A stretch of 64,000 nt of DNA from Magnetospirillum sp. 15-1 (GCF_900184795.1 NZ_FXXN01000013.1:21323-85322); one strand, 5' to 3'. Shown: positions 35,573-44,883, counted from the first letter of the stretch. Program-made: numbers and translations. Notes: generated from the letters alone by a model not told the origin.

Positions 35573-35998
35573 ATGGCAGGACCTCTTTCGCTAGACCTTC
35601 GGCAGCGGATAGCCGCAGCCTTGAATTCAGGCGAGACGACACGCTCGGCAGCGAAGCGCTTTGGGGTTTCGGTGGCTACGGCGGTTCGGATCGGCCAGAA
35701 GTGGCGATCCGGGCGCGGTCTTCAGCCCGGCAAGATGGGCGGGCATCGCCGCCCACTTCTGAGCGGAGAGACCGCCGATTGGATACAATCCCGGCTGGCC
35801 GAGAAGAAGGACCTGACCATGCGGGCCCTGACGGCGGAACTGGCCGAGCGGGGGATTGTCGTCACCCACGACACCGTCTGGCGCTTCGTCCGTGGTTTGG
35901 GCTTGAGCTTCAAAAAAAACGCTGATGGCCAAGGAACAGGATGGGCCGAGGGTAGCGCGGCTGCGCCATCGCTGGAAAACCCATCAACACAAGCTTGA
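35573..35998 (+). CDS. IS630 transposase, N-terminal helix-turn-helix part (orfA)
   Basis: 141 residues from ATG 35573, preceded by AGGAGG. Contains the winged-helix DNA-binding part: RSAAKRFGVSVATAVRIGQKW and MRALTAELAERGIVVTHDTVWRF. The meaningful frame ends around GLSFKK at an A8 run (35912-35919); the codons after it (NADGQG...) are probably not a domain. Joining orfB needs a +1 shift there, producing SFKKTLMAKEQ; a seven-A run would fuse the frames outright. Confidence 0.85.
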   Translation: MAGPLSLDLRQRIAAALNSGETTRSAAKRFGVSVATAVRIGQKWRSGRGLQPGKMGGHRRPLLSGETADWIQSRLAEKKDLTMRALTAELAERGIVVTHDTVWRFVRGLGLSFKKNADGQGTGWAEGSAAAPSLENPSTQA

Positions 35999-36518
35999 TC
36001 CCTCGCGCCTGGTCTTTATCGATGAGACCTGGGTCAAGACCAACATGACGCGCCTACACGGGTGGTGTCCTCGAGGAGAAACCCTGCTCGCCAAGGTTCC
36101 TCACGGCCACTGGAAAACCCTGACCTTCCTGGCGGGCCTGCGCCATGACCGGATCATCGCTCCCCTGGTCCTCGACGGCCCCATCAATGGGGCGACCTTC
36201 ACCGCCTGGGTGGAGCAATCCTTGGCACCGGCCCTGGAACCCGGTGACGTCGTCATCCTCGATAATCTGGGAAGCCACAAAGGAAAGTCGGCACGCCAAG
36301 CCATCCGCAAGGCCGGTGCCCATCTGCTTTTCCTGCCGCCCTACAGTCCCGACCTCAACCCGATCGAGATGATGTTCGCCAAACTCAAAACACTCGTCCG
36401 CAAAGCCGAAGAGCGGACCATCGAAACAACATGGAGGAGAGTCGGCAAGCTCCTGGAGGCATTCGCTCCGCAGGAGTGCGCCGCCTATCTTCGCCATGCA
36501 GGGTATGCTTCAATCTAA
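35925..36518 (+). CDS. IS630 transposase, DDE catalytic part (orfB)
   Basis: 197 residues. Catalytic triad visible: FIDETWVKTN (Asp), VILDNLGSHK (Asp) and DLNPIEMMFAKLK (Glu). LLFLPPYSPDLNPIE is the family hallmark. It overlaps orfA by 74 bp in the +1 frame and may be expressed by slippage on the A8 run or by restart at the ATG at 35925. Confidence 0.88.
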   Translation: MAKEQDGPRVARLRHRWKTHQHKLDPSRLVFIDETWVKTNMTRLHGWCPRGETLLAKVPHGHWKTLTFLAGLRHDRIIAPLVLDGPINGATFTAWVEQSLAPALEPGDVVILDNLGSHKGKSARQAIRKAGAHLLFLPPYSPDLNPIEMMFAKLKTLVRKAEERTIETTWRRVGKLLEAFAPQECAAYLRHAGYASI

Positions 36519-36530
36519 GTCAGACAGACT

Positions 36531-36887
36531 CTAGGGCTGCGGCGCGTCGGCCAGCCAGCCGATGGCTTCCTGGAGGTCCTTGCCCCAGATGCCCCAGGCC
36601 AGCAGGGCCGGGAACTTCTCGCCGTCCACATCGGGCCGATAGACATCAAGGGCGATCCGCACGCCATCGCGAACCGGAACCATGATGTCTTTCTCGACCT
36701 TGACGTCGTAAACGGGCCTGGTGATATCCGTCTTGACGATCTGGGGATAGCCGTCGAACAGGACGCCGTCTACCTTGGTGCCGAAGGGAACCGGATGAGG
36801 AGCCGGTTTCAGTCCCTTAATCTGAACCTGGGCTTCATCTCCCGAATAGACACTCTGGCCGGCAATGGCTGATTTCTCGCCTTTCAT
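36531..36887 (-). pseudogene. CocE/NonD-family hydrolase, N-terminal fragment only
   Basis: 118 residues. VKVEKDIMVPVRDGVRIALDVYRP followed by FPALLAWGIWGKD matches the start of X-Pro dipeptidyl-peptidase-like (CocE/NonD) alpha/beta hydrolases, which are usually 550-650 residues. The reading frame ends at TAG whose TA belongs to the IS630 target duplication. Removing the IS and one TA still leaves a stop (CCCTAG), so the gene was already cut before or during insertion. No nucleophile-serine region remains. It faces the truncated LAL regulator across 273 bp. Confidence 0.75.
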
Positions 36888-37095
36888 GGGGGGGCTTCCT
36901 TTAGTGATGACTCGGCTAGGAGAGTTTAATTCTTGATGGGGGGATGATACGGGCCGTTGTCCTGGAGTCTCCCCCTCGTCATGGGGGGCTGAGCCTAGCC
37001 GTTTTGCCCTATCCCCCCTTCGTCGGGGGGGGCGTGCGTATGGGCGTGGCGCCTGTTGGTTCTCCTACGCTAAGCTGTTGGGAAGGCAAACAATT

Positions 37096-37112
37096 ATTGT
37101 GCGCCGCACAAT
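37096..37112. promoter_or_regulatory. Perfect inverted repeat, candidate operator
   Basis: ATTGTGCG-C-CGCACAAT: two 8-base arms around one base, in the divergent region between the hydrolase fragment and the LAL-type regulator, 61 bp before the regulator's likely ATG. Such a compact palindrome suits a dimeric regulator. No regulator that binds it can be named. Confidence 0.5.
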
Positions 37113-37137
37113 CCTGGGCAAGGGGAGAGGCGTCCGA

Positions 37138-37191
37138 ATGACCGAACGCGACGCCGTCGAGTGGGCCATACGATGCGCGACTGGGAGATAG
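37138..37191 (+). CDS. Possible 17-codon upstream ORF overlapping the regulator start
   Basis: ATG at 37138 has a strong GGGGAGAGG ribosome site 7 bases upstream and reads MTERDAVEWAIRCATGR before TAG. It overlaps the first codons of the LAL-type gene in another frame. Either it is a coupling leader peptide, or the true gene start has been shifted by a small indel. Confidence 0.25.
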   Translation: MTERDAVEWAIRCATGR

Positions 37192-38990
37192 ATCCTCAAT
37201 TCGTCCTCAAGGTGACACCACCACGAGCCCCTAGGGGACTGGTGGCGCGCCAGCGTCTTGGGCTTGACCTGGTCGCCCATGGCCAGGCTCTGTTGGTGGA
37301 AGCGCCAGCCGGATTCGGCAAGACCTCACTTCTGGCCCAGTGGCGCCGCACCTGCATGAGCCAAGGCGCCATGGTAGCTTGGCTGTCGGTGGATGAACGG
37401 GACGTCGCCTTACGGTTCGTCTACGGTTTGGGATGCGCCATGCATGTGGCCAGCGGCCATCGTGCCTTCGGGCAATCCTTCATGCATTGGCTGGGACAGC
37501 AGGAAGATGTGGTCAAAGCCCTGACGGTCTGGCTGGCGGAAGTGGCCGAAATTCCAGTCGAGGTGGTGGTCATGCTGGATCTGGCGGATCGTCCGCCCGA
37601 GGATATCTCAGAATCGCTCACCTATCTGTTGCGCAATGCGCCGGCCAATTTGCGCATCGTGGTGGCGACCCGCTCGCTGGGGGGGGCGGTGGCATCCCAG
37701 GATACCGCCTGGCTGGGGGGGCGGCGTATCACTGCCCGGGATCTTGCCTTCCTGATGGATGAAACCGTGGCGGTCCTGCGGGCGCAGCTGGGGACCGGCT
37801 TCGATGCCGATATGGGGGCCAAGCTGCATGCCATTACCGAGGGATGGCCGCTGGGGTTGCAATTGGCGGCGGCCATCTTGCGCCGTACGCCCGAGATATC
37901 GGTGGCGGTGGAGACCATTACCCATGGTGTGGATGATATCCGTCGCTACTTCATGGACTCCTTGGTATCTCATCTGTCCGAACAGGCTTTCGGCCTGATC
38001 GTGCGGCTGTCGGTGTTCGAGCATATTCATCCCGAACTCTGCCGGATCGTGTCGGAAAGCGAGGATGCAGTATCCCTGCTGGACCAACTGCGGCTTGAAA
38101 CCCCGGTGATTATCGAGGTGGAAGGGGGGCCGTGGTTTCGCATGCATCCCCTGGCCCGGGAATTCCTGCTGTCTCGGTTTAATGCCTTGCCCGGCGCGGA
38201 GTGTGCCCAGCTGTCGCGTCGCGCCTCCGAGTGGTTCGCCTCTGAAGGCCTGTTCGAAGCTGCCGCGACCCATGCGCTTCTGGCTGGCGATAGTGATGTC
38301 GCCTATGGCTTGGCCGAGAGGGGGCTTCAGGAGATGTATGCTAGGGGCCAGGTCTCGCTGGTCATGGATTGGTTTGATCGTATGCCCGATGAGGAAATCG
38401 ATCAACGTCCCCGGCTTCAATTTGCTGCGGCCTGGGGCTTGGCCTGCAGTTTCCGCCATGCCGAGGCCGAACGGATGGTGCAGCGGATTCTGGCTTCACC
38501 GGATATCGACATCAAGCAGCGGTTTGAGGCGGCACTCATCTCCGGTGCCGCCGCTTCCTTCTCGGATCGCCTGGATGACTGTGCCTCGATTCTGGCCCAG
38601 TGGGAGCAGGTTCCCAAAAGTGTTGATCCCAAAGTCTTCCGAGCCCGACTGAACCAATTGGCCATGGTCGAGCTGCATCGCGGGCATACCGAGAAGGCTC
38701 GGCATCACTCCATGCATATGAGGTCGGTGGGAACCACCGACCTGTCTTTCGCCTTTGGCGACCTCGGCGTGGCGGTTTCCTATCTGTGGGAGGGACAGGT
38801 CGGATTGGCGGTGCAGGTGGCGCGGCCGGCCCTGGCTCAAATTGAGCGCCAAATGGGGCGGCGCAGCCCCATCGGCTGCATGATTGCCGCTGTCCTGGCC
38901 AGAGCGCTGTGGGAGCAGGATCAGGGCGAGGAAGCGCGGCTGGTGCTGGCCCATCGCCTGGATGTCTTGGAGCAGACAGGGCTGCCACCG
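37173..38990 (+). pseudogene. LAL/MalT-type LuxR regulator lacking its C-terminal HTH
   Basis: About 605 residues from ATG 37173 (GTG 37161 possible) resemble the STAND ATPase regulators: Walker A VEAPAGFGKTSLLAQW near residue 45, Walker B VVVMLDLADR, sensor ATRSL and GWPLGLQLA, then TPR-like helices (EWFASEGLFEAAATHALLAGD). MalT-like proteins run to about 900 residues and end in a LuxR-type HTH; here the homology stops near codon LEQTGLP (about 38990), where sequence of an unrelated gene on the other strand begins. The remaining codons to 39056 are read-through. Without DNA-binding domain it is unlikely to regulate. Confidence 0.8.
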
Positions 38991-39357
38991 GCCTTGCCCA
39001 GGCCGCCGATGCCGCCTGGGCCACCTGGGCCAGGTCAAGCGCTTCAGTTCCGGTGATGTCGTAGGTCTTGCCGGCATGCCCGTCCTGGGTCAGCACGGCG
39101 ATGATGGCCGCAGCCACGTCGCGCCGGCCGATATAGGCAACCTTGCCCCGGGCTCCCGGTTGGGCCAGGGCGCCGCTTTGCCGGGCTGCCGCCAGAGGGC
39201 CGTCAAGATTTTCCAGATAGGGGCTGTTGCGCAAGATGGTGTAGGCGATACCGGATGACTTCAGGTGGCGTTCGGTCGCCGAGTGGGAGGCGGCGAAGGG
39301 AAACAGGCTGCCGTCGGACGGATTGGCGAAGCTGGTATAGACAATACGCCCGACACC
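38990..39357 (-). pseudogene. Internal fragment of an NAD(P)-binding SDR (NmrA/QorB-like)
   Basis: On the minus strand a frame reads VGRIVYTSFANPSD, ATERHLKSSGIAYTILRNSPYLENL, and YIGRRDVAAAIIAVLTQDGHAGKTYDITG. This is the middle of an atypical short-chain dehydrogenase of the quinone-oxidoreductase-2 (YtfG/QorB) type. The Rossmann GxxGxxG start and the C-terminus are missing, and both ends meet unrelated genes. About 122 residues of an expected 280-290 remain. Confidence 0.72.
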
Positions 39358-40175
39358 GCGACAACCCCCGCCTTCAAGCCCGCATCGCCGAACTGGAGGC
39401 AAAGCGCACGGATGTCGAAGGGCTTCACCGGGCAGTTCAAAGCGATATCACGGCGCGTATCGCCGACAACGAACGTCTCCGCATCGAACAGGACCAGTTC
39501 ACCGAACAGGCCCGCGTCGCCGGGCGCATCGGCTACTACCTCGAAAACGTTCGTACCGTCACCTCGAACGACGGACTGAAACTGGAAGTTGCCCGCCTGC
39601 GGGCCGAGGTCGCGGCTCTCGAAAAGAAGCTCGACCTGGATTTGCTGGAGGAGCGCCTGACCACGGCCCTTGGCTTTGTCGGGCGTGATCTGACGGACAT
39701 TGCCGGAACCCTGGCGTTGGAACACGGCAACAATCCGCTGCGGCTTGACCGGCGTCGCCTCACCGTGGTGGCCGATACCATCAAGGGGCCGCTGATGTTG
39801 CCCAATATCGGCAGCGGCGCCAACTGGGTCGGATACCATGTGGCCGCCCATCTGGCCCTGCACAAGCTGTTCCGCGCCCGTAATCGGCCTGTCCCTGCCT
39901 TCCTGATGCTGGATCAGCCGTCGCAGGCCTATTACCCGCCAGATCGGGACGTAGGAGAGGTCGATGTCCATGACGAAGACCAGATTGCAGTTACCCGTCT
40001 CTACCGGCTGCTCCTGGATTATTGCGCGACGACGGAAACGCCAATGCAGATCATCGTCGTGGATCACGTCGAGTTGTTGCAGGATTGGTTCCGAGGGGCG
40101 ATGCGTCAGCGTTGGCGTGACGGGATCAAGCTGGTCCCGATCTCCTGGCTATCGCAGGAGCTGGATGACGAATAG
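39357..40175 (+). pseudogene. C-terminal fragment of a DUF3732 (SMC/Rad50-like ABC ATPase) protein
   Basis: 272 residues. A coiled coil (LQARIAELEAKRTDVEGLHR) is followed by the DUF3732 ATPase end: GPLMLPNIGSGANWVGYHVA (signature-like), FLMLDQPSQAYYPP (Walker B region, here DQPSQ) and IIVVDHVELL. The N-terminal P-loop half is missing because the sequence starts at the junction with the SDR fragment. DUF3732 proteins are large ATPases found in several putative defence gene sets (ABC-three-component type, from memory). The fragment has no start codon of its own that fits. Confidence 0.75.
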
Positions 40176-40190
40176 CCCCGCTATTCGCCA

Positions 40191-40898
40191 TCAGAACCGC
40201 AGATCATCACCGTCCTGCGGACGGGCAAGAATGTCGTCGACCCGGCTGTGGTGAGCGATCCAATCGCGGGTGCTTGGGCAGATCCAGCCGGTGACCGTCA
40301 GAATGCTCTGGTAATCCGCCTCCAGATGCCGAGAAAAAATCGGCTCGTGATGAGCGATGCGGTTTCGAAGGGTGCGCAGATAGTTCAGGGGGCTATGAAC
40401 CTGGCTCCGGCCGAGCTTGGCGTTGGGGAAGGCCCTAAACAGGCTGGGGCGCCACAGGGTCATCTCGTAATTCCGCTTGGGGCCGCCACCGCCCGGCGGG
40501 TGGCCGCCACGCCCAAGCAACGCCACCCAGAAGCCGAACGACAACGCTGCGACCACATGGGGTGGATCGACGACATAATTTTCCCGCCTCAGTTCGTCCT
40601 TGGCGCCGGCGATTCGGCTGAGCGTACCGGCATCCAGGCCGCAGCGGGGATCGTCATACCAATCGACACCGTAGGTGGCGGTCAACTCCCGATGCATGGC
40701 ATTGCGCAGGGCAACCTCCAATCCCTGCAAGGGACCGTAGAATGCCGCACTGGCGGCCGTGTTCCAGGTATAGAGGCGCAGCGCCTTCTCATGGTTGTCA
40801 CTGGCAGCGGCGACATAGGTGGCCATGCGCTCCGGCGACAGAGACGTCGCCAGTGCCCGGATCACGGTATCGTCGAGGGAGAAAGGCTTGACGGACAT
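40191..40898 (-). CDS. Abi-like HEPN protein (abortive-infection family)
   Basis: 235 residues. YTWNTAASAAFYGPLQGLEVALRNAMHREL near the N-terminus and LRTLRNRIAHHEPIF near residue 175 are the two conserved blocks of Abi_2-type HEPN proteins; RNRIAHH contains the RNxxxH ribonuclease motif. The gene is complete. Such proteins cleave RNA during phage infection. It is convergent with the DUF3732 remnant, 15 bp away; an 8-bp hairpin (CGAATAGC/GCTATTCG, 40169-40187) lies between them. It is the only apparently intact defence gene of the island. Confidence 0.82.
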   Translation of the reverse strand: MSVKPFSLDDTVIRALATSLSPERMATYVAAASDNHEKALRLYTWNTAASAAFYGPLQGLEVALRNAMHRELTATYGVDWYDDPRCGLDAGTLSRIAGAKDELRRENYVVDPPHVVAALSFGFWVALLGRGGHPPGGGGPKRNYEMTLWRPSLFRAFPNAKLGRSQVHSPLNYLRTLRNRIAHHEPIFSRHLEADYQSILTVTGWICPSTRDWIAHHSRVDDILARPQDGDDLRF

Positions 40899-40993
40899 GG
40901 GGGAGGAGACCTATATGTCGTGAGGTAAGCCCCGGACCCGCCTCTGCCTCTGGCATGCGACCGGGGCTGAGCTTTTTGGGGCTACGGGACGGT

Positions 40994-41500
40994 TCATGAA
41001 GCTGTGTCGTTTCGCTTGACCGCCCGTCGGCGGTAGGCGGGCTTGGCGACCTCCTCGCGGCGCTGGCGATTCTCTTCCTCGACTTGACGGAATTCAGGCT
41101 CTAACGCCTGCAGGCGTATGACCAGACCCGAAAGGTCGTAGGTGTTGCTGAGCTTGCCACCATGCCTGCCGATTCGCTCGATTCGCTTGACCAGCCCGAC
41201 ATTCTCCAAAGCTGCGATCTGACGCTGAACTTGGCGCGTGCTGAGCCCCAGCCGTTGAGAAAGGGCCTCCTTGCTGGGAAACGGCTTGCGCTTTTCCTCC
41301 CACCAGTAATCGCAGAGCTGCAGGAGCACGGCCAACTGGGTCGGATTCAGCCCGAGTCTTTGCTGGGCACGCAGAAGCAGCGACGGGATGATGGAAAATC
41401 CCAGATTCATCACCGCTGCACCCCATTTCCCCTCAGAGGCCTTGGCGGCCTTGGCCGGGCGGAGGGGAATCACCTTGGCCGTTTCCTGTGCATCGCTCAT
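40994..41500 (-). CDS. Winged-helix DNA-binding protein of a mobile island
   Basis: 168 residues. NPTQLAVLLQLCDYWW, FPSKEALSQRLGLSTRQVQRQIAALENVGLVKRIER forms a clear winged helix-turn-helix (residues about 55-120) like those of phage/plasmid replication or excision regulators; the C-terminus is Arg/Glu-rich and charged. It lies 230 bp after the integrase stop on the same strand. A role as excision or transfer regulator is plausible but not shown. Confidence 0.7.
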   Translation of the reverse strand: MSDAQETAKVIPLRPAKAAKASEGKWGAAVMNLGFSIIPSLLLRAQQRLGLNPTQLAVLLQLCDYWWEEKRKPFPSKEALSQRLGLSTRQVQRQIAALENVGLVKRIERIGRHGGKLSNTYDLSGLVIRLQALEPEFRQVEEENRQRREEVAKPAYRRRAVKRNDTAS

Positions 41501-41730
41501 GACATACCTCGTTTCAAGTACGATTAGTATGCCGCAGGAATTGCGCAGGCTTCAAGATGTGCCCAGAAGACATTCACGCCTCCCCCCTCGAGGCGCATGC
41601 GTCGTGATCCTCCAGTCGTTTCCGTCCAGTCTTAAATAGGATGACGTTATCTCAGCATCCCCTGTAAGCCAAGACCAACGAGGAATTAAGGGGACTCCGG
41701 TCGCCAATGTCTGGAGGGGTGCGCCAGCAA

Positions 41731-42945
41731 TTACGCTGCCGTCGGTTGTCCCGTATCCGATTCTGGTGCCGACGATATGGTCATGCCGAGCGCCAGGGCG
41801 ATTCCACCCGATATCTGATCCGCCGCCGCCCGCACCGGATCGGCGGCGAGATGGGCGTAGCGGGCCGTGGTCTGCACCTGGGTGTGGCCCAGTAATTTGC
41901 CGATCATCGGCAGGCTCTGGCCGGCGGCAACCGCCGTCGAGGCGAAGGAATGGCGGAGGTCATGGATGCGGACATCCTTGATGCCAGCGCGAGTCCGCAG
42001 CCGCTGCCAGAAGGGTTGGAGGTCGGTGAGACGGCCGCCATCCTTGTTGCCGGTGATGACCCAGGGATTGCCGTCGAGCTTCGGGATGGCCATCAATATA
42101 TCGAGGGCGGCTTTGCCGAGATGGACGATCTTGGCGCCGGTCTTGGAATCGGGGAGGCGCAGGGCAGGGGCGTCGGCATCGACATAGGCCCATTTCAGCG
42201 TCATGATTTCCCCCAGTCGGCAGCCGGTAAGCATCAGCAACCGTATTGCCGCGATGGCCGAGGGCAGTTCGACGTTCTCGGTTTCCATCTCGACCAGCAC
42301 CTCGCCGACTCGCTTGATCTCGGCGACGCTCAGGAACCGCTCGCGTTTCTCTTCGGGGTATTTGCGGATGTGCCGCCGCGGGTTGCTACCGTCGGCGCGC
42401 AGGCCCCACATCTCAGCCAGATTGAACATCTTGGAGACAACCTCCAGGCACCGGTTGGCCTGATAGGGGATGTGGCGGAGGCCGTGGTGGAATTTGGCGA
42501 TGTCGGCTCGCGTCACTTCCTCGACCCGCAGGCGCCCCAGCGCCGGAAGTATAAATCGCGTGAGGTTGCGGCGATATTCCTTGGCCGTGCTGGCCTTAAT
42601 CCTGATGGATATATGCTCCTTGTCGAATCGATCCGACAATTCCTTGACGGTGATTGCGTCGCGGCGAGCCTTCCGATCCCCCGCCGGATCGCCGCCGTTG
42701 CGTGCCGCAGCCAGTGCGGTGATGGCCATGGTGCGGGCCTGCTCGGCGGTGAGAATGCCGTGGGGCCCAATGGTCATCTTGCGAGACCGGGTTCCAACAC
42801 GGTACAGAATGAGGTAACTTTTCTTGCCGCTGGGCAGCACCCGTAGCCCATATCCTGGGATTTCGCTGTCCCAGATCGTATATTCTGCGTCGGCGGCTGC
42901 GGCGCTTTCGACCACCCGTTTCGTCAATTTGCTCATCGGCTTCAC
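41731..42945 (-). CDS. int: Tyrosine-type site-specific integrase
   Basis: 404 residues. N-terminal arm-binding DUF4102-like part (WDSEIPGYGLRVLPSGKKSYLILYR), core-binding domain (KEYRRNLTRFILPAL) and catalytic domain with Arg in TGCRLGEIMTLKW, HDLRHSFAS (His and Arg), LLGHTQVQTTARYAH (His and the nucleophile Tyr). All catalytic residues are present, so it is potentially active. It reads away from the tRNA-like attachment site about 195 bp to its 5' side. P4/tRNA-integrating island integrases have this layout. Confidence 0.93.
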   Translation of the reverse strand: MKPMSKLTKRVVESAAAADAEYTIWDSEIPGYGLRVLPSGKKSYLILYRVGTRSRKMTIGPHGILTAEQARTMAITALAAARNGGDPAGDRKARRDAITVKELSDRFDKEHISIRIKASTAKEYRRNLTRFILPALGRLRVEEVTRADIAKFHHGLRHIPYQANRCLEVVSKMFNLAEMWGLRADGSNPRRHIRKYPEEKRERFLSVAEIKRVGEVLVEMETENVELPSAIAAIRLLMLTGCRLGEIMTLKWAYVDADAPALRLPDSKTGAKIVHLGKAALDILMAIPKLDGNPWVITGNKDGGRLTDLQPFWQRLRTRAGIKDVRIHDLRHSFASTAVAAGQSLPMIGKLLGHTQVQTTARYAHLAADPVRAAADQISGGIALALGMTISSAPESDTGQPTAA

Positions 42946-43139
42946 CCTGCGATTAGATCTGCTACCTGATAAGCATTTTGCCCTCTCCCAGGTAGCACAG
43001 TGGCAGCAAGAGGGAGCAAGTGGCTGCGAATCAGGTCGAAGTCGAGCGTGCCGATGGTGCTGCGCGTAGTCAACTAACTACCAGAAAATACAAAGATAAA
43101 TGAGCCGTAGCGTAGTCATGCGCAAAGTAATGAGGACGA

Positions 43140-43185
<46 letters not shown>

Positions 43186-43190
43186 AGATT

Positions 43191-43222
43191 CAGGACCCCG
43201 AGGCGAAAGCTCCGGGGCCCTG
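43191..43222 (+). terminator. Former tRNA terminator at the island edge
   Basis: A 14-position stem with two A-C mismatches, a GAAA loop (43205-43208) and TCTTGTTT after it. It is placed 6 bp after the tRNA 3' end, so it is probably the original terminator of the disrupted tRNA gene. Confidence 0.7.
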
Positions 43223-43244
43223 TCTTGTTTGAGAGATCGCGCAC

Positions 43245-44867
43245 ATGATTCGCTTCGAAAATATCAGCAAGCAGAACAGTCATCGGATTCTCTTCTTCGA
43301 GACCTCTGCGGCGCTCAACAGGGGCGAAAAAGTCGGGCTCGTCGGTCCCAACGGTGCCGGCAAGACGACGCTGTTCCGCATGATCACGGGCGAAGAGGTG
43401 CCGGACATGGGCCAGGTGGCGATCGAGAAGCAGGTCTCGATCGGTTATTTCAATCAGGATGTCGGTGAAATGTCCGGCCGCAGCGCGGTGGCGGAAGTGA
43501 TGGACGGAGCCGGGCCGGTCAGCTCCGTGGCGGCGGAACTGGCCAGCCTCGAAGCTGCCATGTGCGACCCCGACCGCGCCGACGACATGGACGCCATCGT
43601 CGAGCGTTATGGCGAGGTGCAGGCGCGCTTCGAGGAACTGGGCGGCTACGAGTTGGAGGGCCGCGCGCGCGAAGTGCTGGCGGGCCTGAGCTTCAGCCAG
43701 GAGATGATGGACGCGGACGTGGGAGCGCTGTCGGGCGGCTGGAAGATGCGCGTGGCGCTCGGCCGCATCCTGCTCATGCGCCCCGACGCCATGCTTCTTG
43801 ACGAGCCCAGCAACCACCTGGACATCGAAAGCCTGATCTGGCTGGAGGAGTTCCTGAGGGGCTACGACGGCGCCCTCCTGATGACCTCGCATGACCGCGA
43901 GTTCCTGAACCGGATCGTCACCAAGATTATCGAGATCGACGGCGGATCGCTGACCACCTATTCCGGCGATTACGCATTCTACGAGCGGCAGCGGGCGCTG
44001 AACGAGAAGCAGCAGCAGGCCCAGTTCGAGCGGCAGCAGGCCATGCTGGCCAAGGAGATCAAGTTCATCGAGCGCTTCAAGGCCCGCGCCTCGCACGCCG
44101 CCCAGGTCCAGAGCCGGGTGAAGAAGCTGGACAAGATCGAGCGCTTCGAGCCGCCGAAGCGCCGCCAGATCGTGTCGTTCGATTTTCCGCCGGCCCCACG
44201 CTCGGGCGAGGACGTGGCGGTTCTGAAGAACGTGCACAAGGGCTATGGCAGCCGGACCATCTATCAGGGCCTCGACCTCATCATCCGCCGCAAGGAGCGT
44301 TGGTGCGTCATGGGGGTCAACGGCGCGGGCAAGTCGACGCTGTTGAAGCTGGTGGCACGCGCCGCCGAGCCGGACACCGGCACCGTCGCCGTCGGCGCCA
44401 GCGTCAAGATGGGCTATTTCTCCCAGCACGCCATGGAACTGCTTGATGGCGACAGGACGGTGTTCGAGTCCCTGGAGGACTCTTTCCCCCAGGCCAACCA
44501 GGGATCGCTGCGGGCGCTGGCCGGCTGTTTCGGCTTTTCCGGCGACGATGTGGAAAAGAAATGCCGTGTCCTATCCGGCGGAGAGAAGGCCCGGCTGGTG
44601 ATGGCGATCATGCTGTTCAACCCGCCGAATTTCCTGGTGCTCGACGAGCCCACCAACCATCTCGATCTCGACACCAAGGAAATGCTGATCAAGGCCTTGG
44701 CCGCCTATGAGGGCACCATGCTGTTCGTGTCGCACGACCGGCATTTCCTGGCGGCGCTTTCCAACCGGGTGCTGGAACTGACGCCCGAGGGCATCCACCA
44801 ATACAGCGGCGGCTATACGGAATACGTGGCACGCTCCGGGCACGAAGCTCCGGGGCTGCATAGCTGA
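43245..44867 (+). CDS. ABC-F family ATPase (YbiT-like)
   Basis: 540 residues with two ABC domains: Walker A GPNGAGKTT and GVNGAGKST, signatures LSGGWKMRVALGR and LSGGEKARLVMAI, Walker B LLDEPSNHLD and VLDEPTNHLD. The linker between them (QQQAQFERQQAMLAKEIKFIERFKA) is the P-site-tRNA interaction motif of ABC-F proteins. No membrane segment. It acts on the ribosome, as translation factor or protection protein; length and the EPSNHLD variant fit the YbiT subgroup. It starts about 60 bp right of the island's attachment site and may now be transcribed without the promoter it had. Confidence 0.92.
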   Translation: MIRFENISKQNSHRILFFETSAALNRGEKVGLVGPNGAGKTTLFRMITGEEVPDMGQVAIEKQVSIGYFNQDVGEMSGRSAVAEVMDGAGPVSSVAAELASLEAAMCDPDRADDMDAIVERYGEVQARFEELGGYELEGRAREVLAGLSFSQEMMDADVGALSGGWKMRVALGRILLMRPDAMLLDEPSNHLDIESLIWLEEFLRGYDGALLMTSHDREFLNRIVTKIIEIDGGSLTTYSGDYAFYERQRALNEKQQQAQFERQQAMLAKEIKFIERFKARASHAAQVQSRVKKLDKIERFEPPKRRQIVSFDFPPAPRSGEDVAVLKNVHKGYGSRTIYQGLDLIIRRKERWCVMGVNGAGKSTLLKLVARAAEPDTGTVAVGASVKMGYFSQHAMELLDGDRTVFESLEDSFPQANQGSLRALAGCFGFSGDDVEKKCRVLSGGEKARLVMAIMLFNPPNFLVLDEPTNHLDLDTKEMLIKALAAYEGTMLFVSHDRHFLAALSNRVLELTPEGIHQYSGGYTEYVARSGHEAPGLHS

Positions 44868-44883
44868 GCCTTCCCAGGCTCAT

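Larger units (their letters stand above)
35481..36531 (+). mobile_element. IS630-family insertion sequence, both ends present
   Basis: 1051 bp flanked by TA on both sides (35479-35480 and 36532-36533), the IS630 target duplication. The ends are imperfect inverted repeats: GAGTCAGTCTGAGTTA on the left against GAGTCTGTCTGACTTA, the complement of the right end. It carries two overlapping frames that together make an IS630 transposase. It sits exactly between the diguanylate cyclase stop and a truncated hydrolase, at the left edge of the decayed island. Confidence 0.9.

Noticed and set aside
38990-39056. C-terminal continuation of the LAL-type regulator
   Set aside because: The Pro/Gly-rich codons here are the antisense of the SDR fragment, and no LuxR-type HTH follows.
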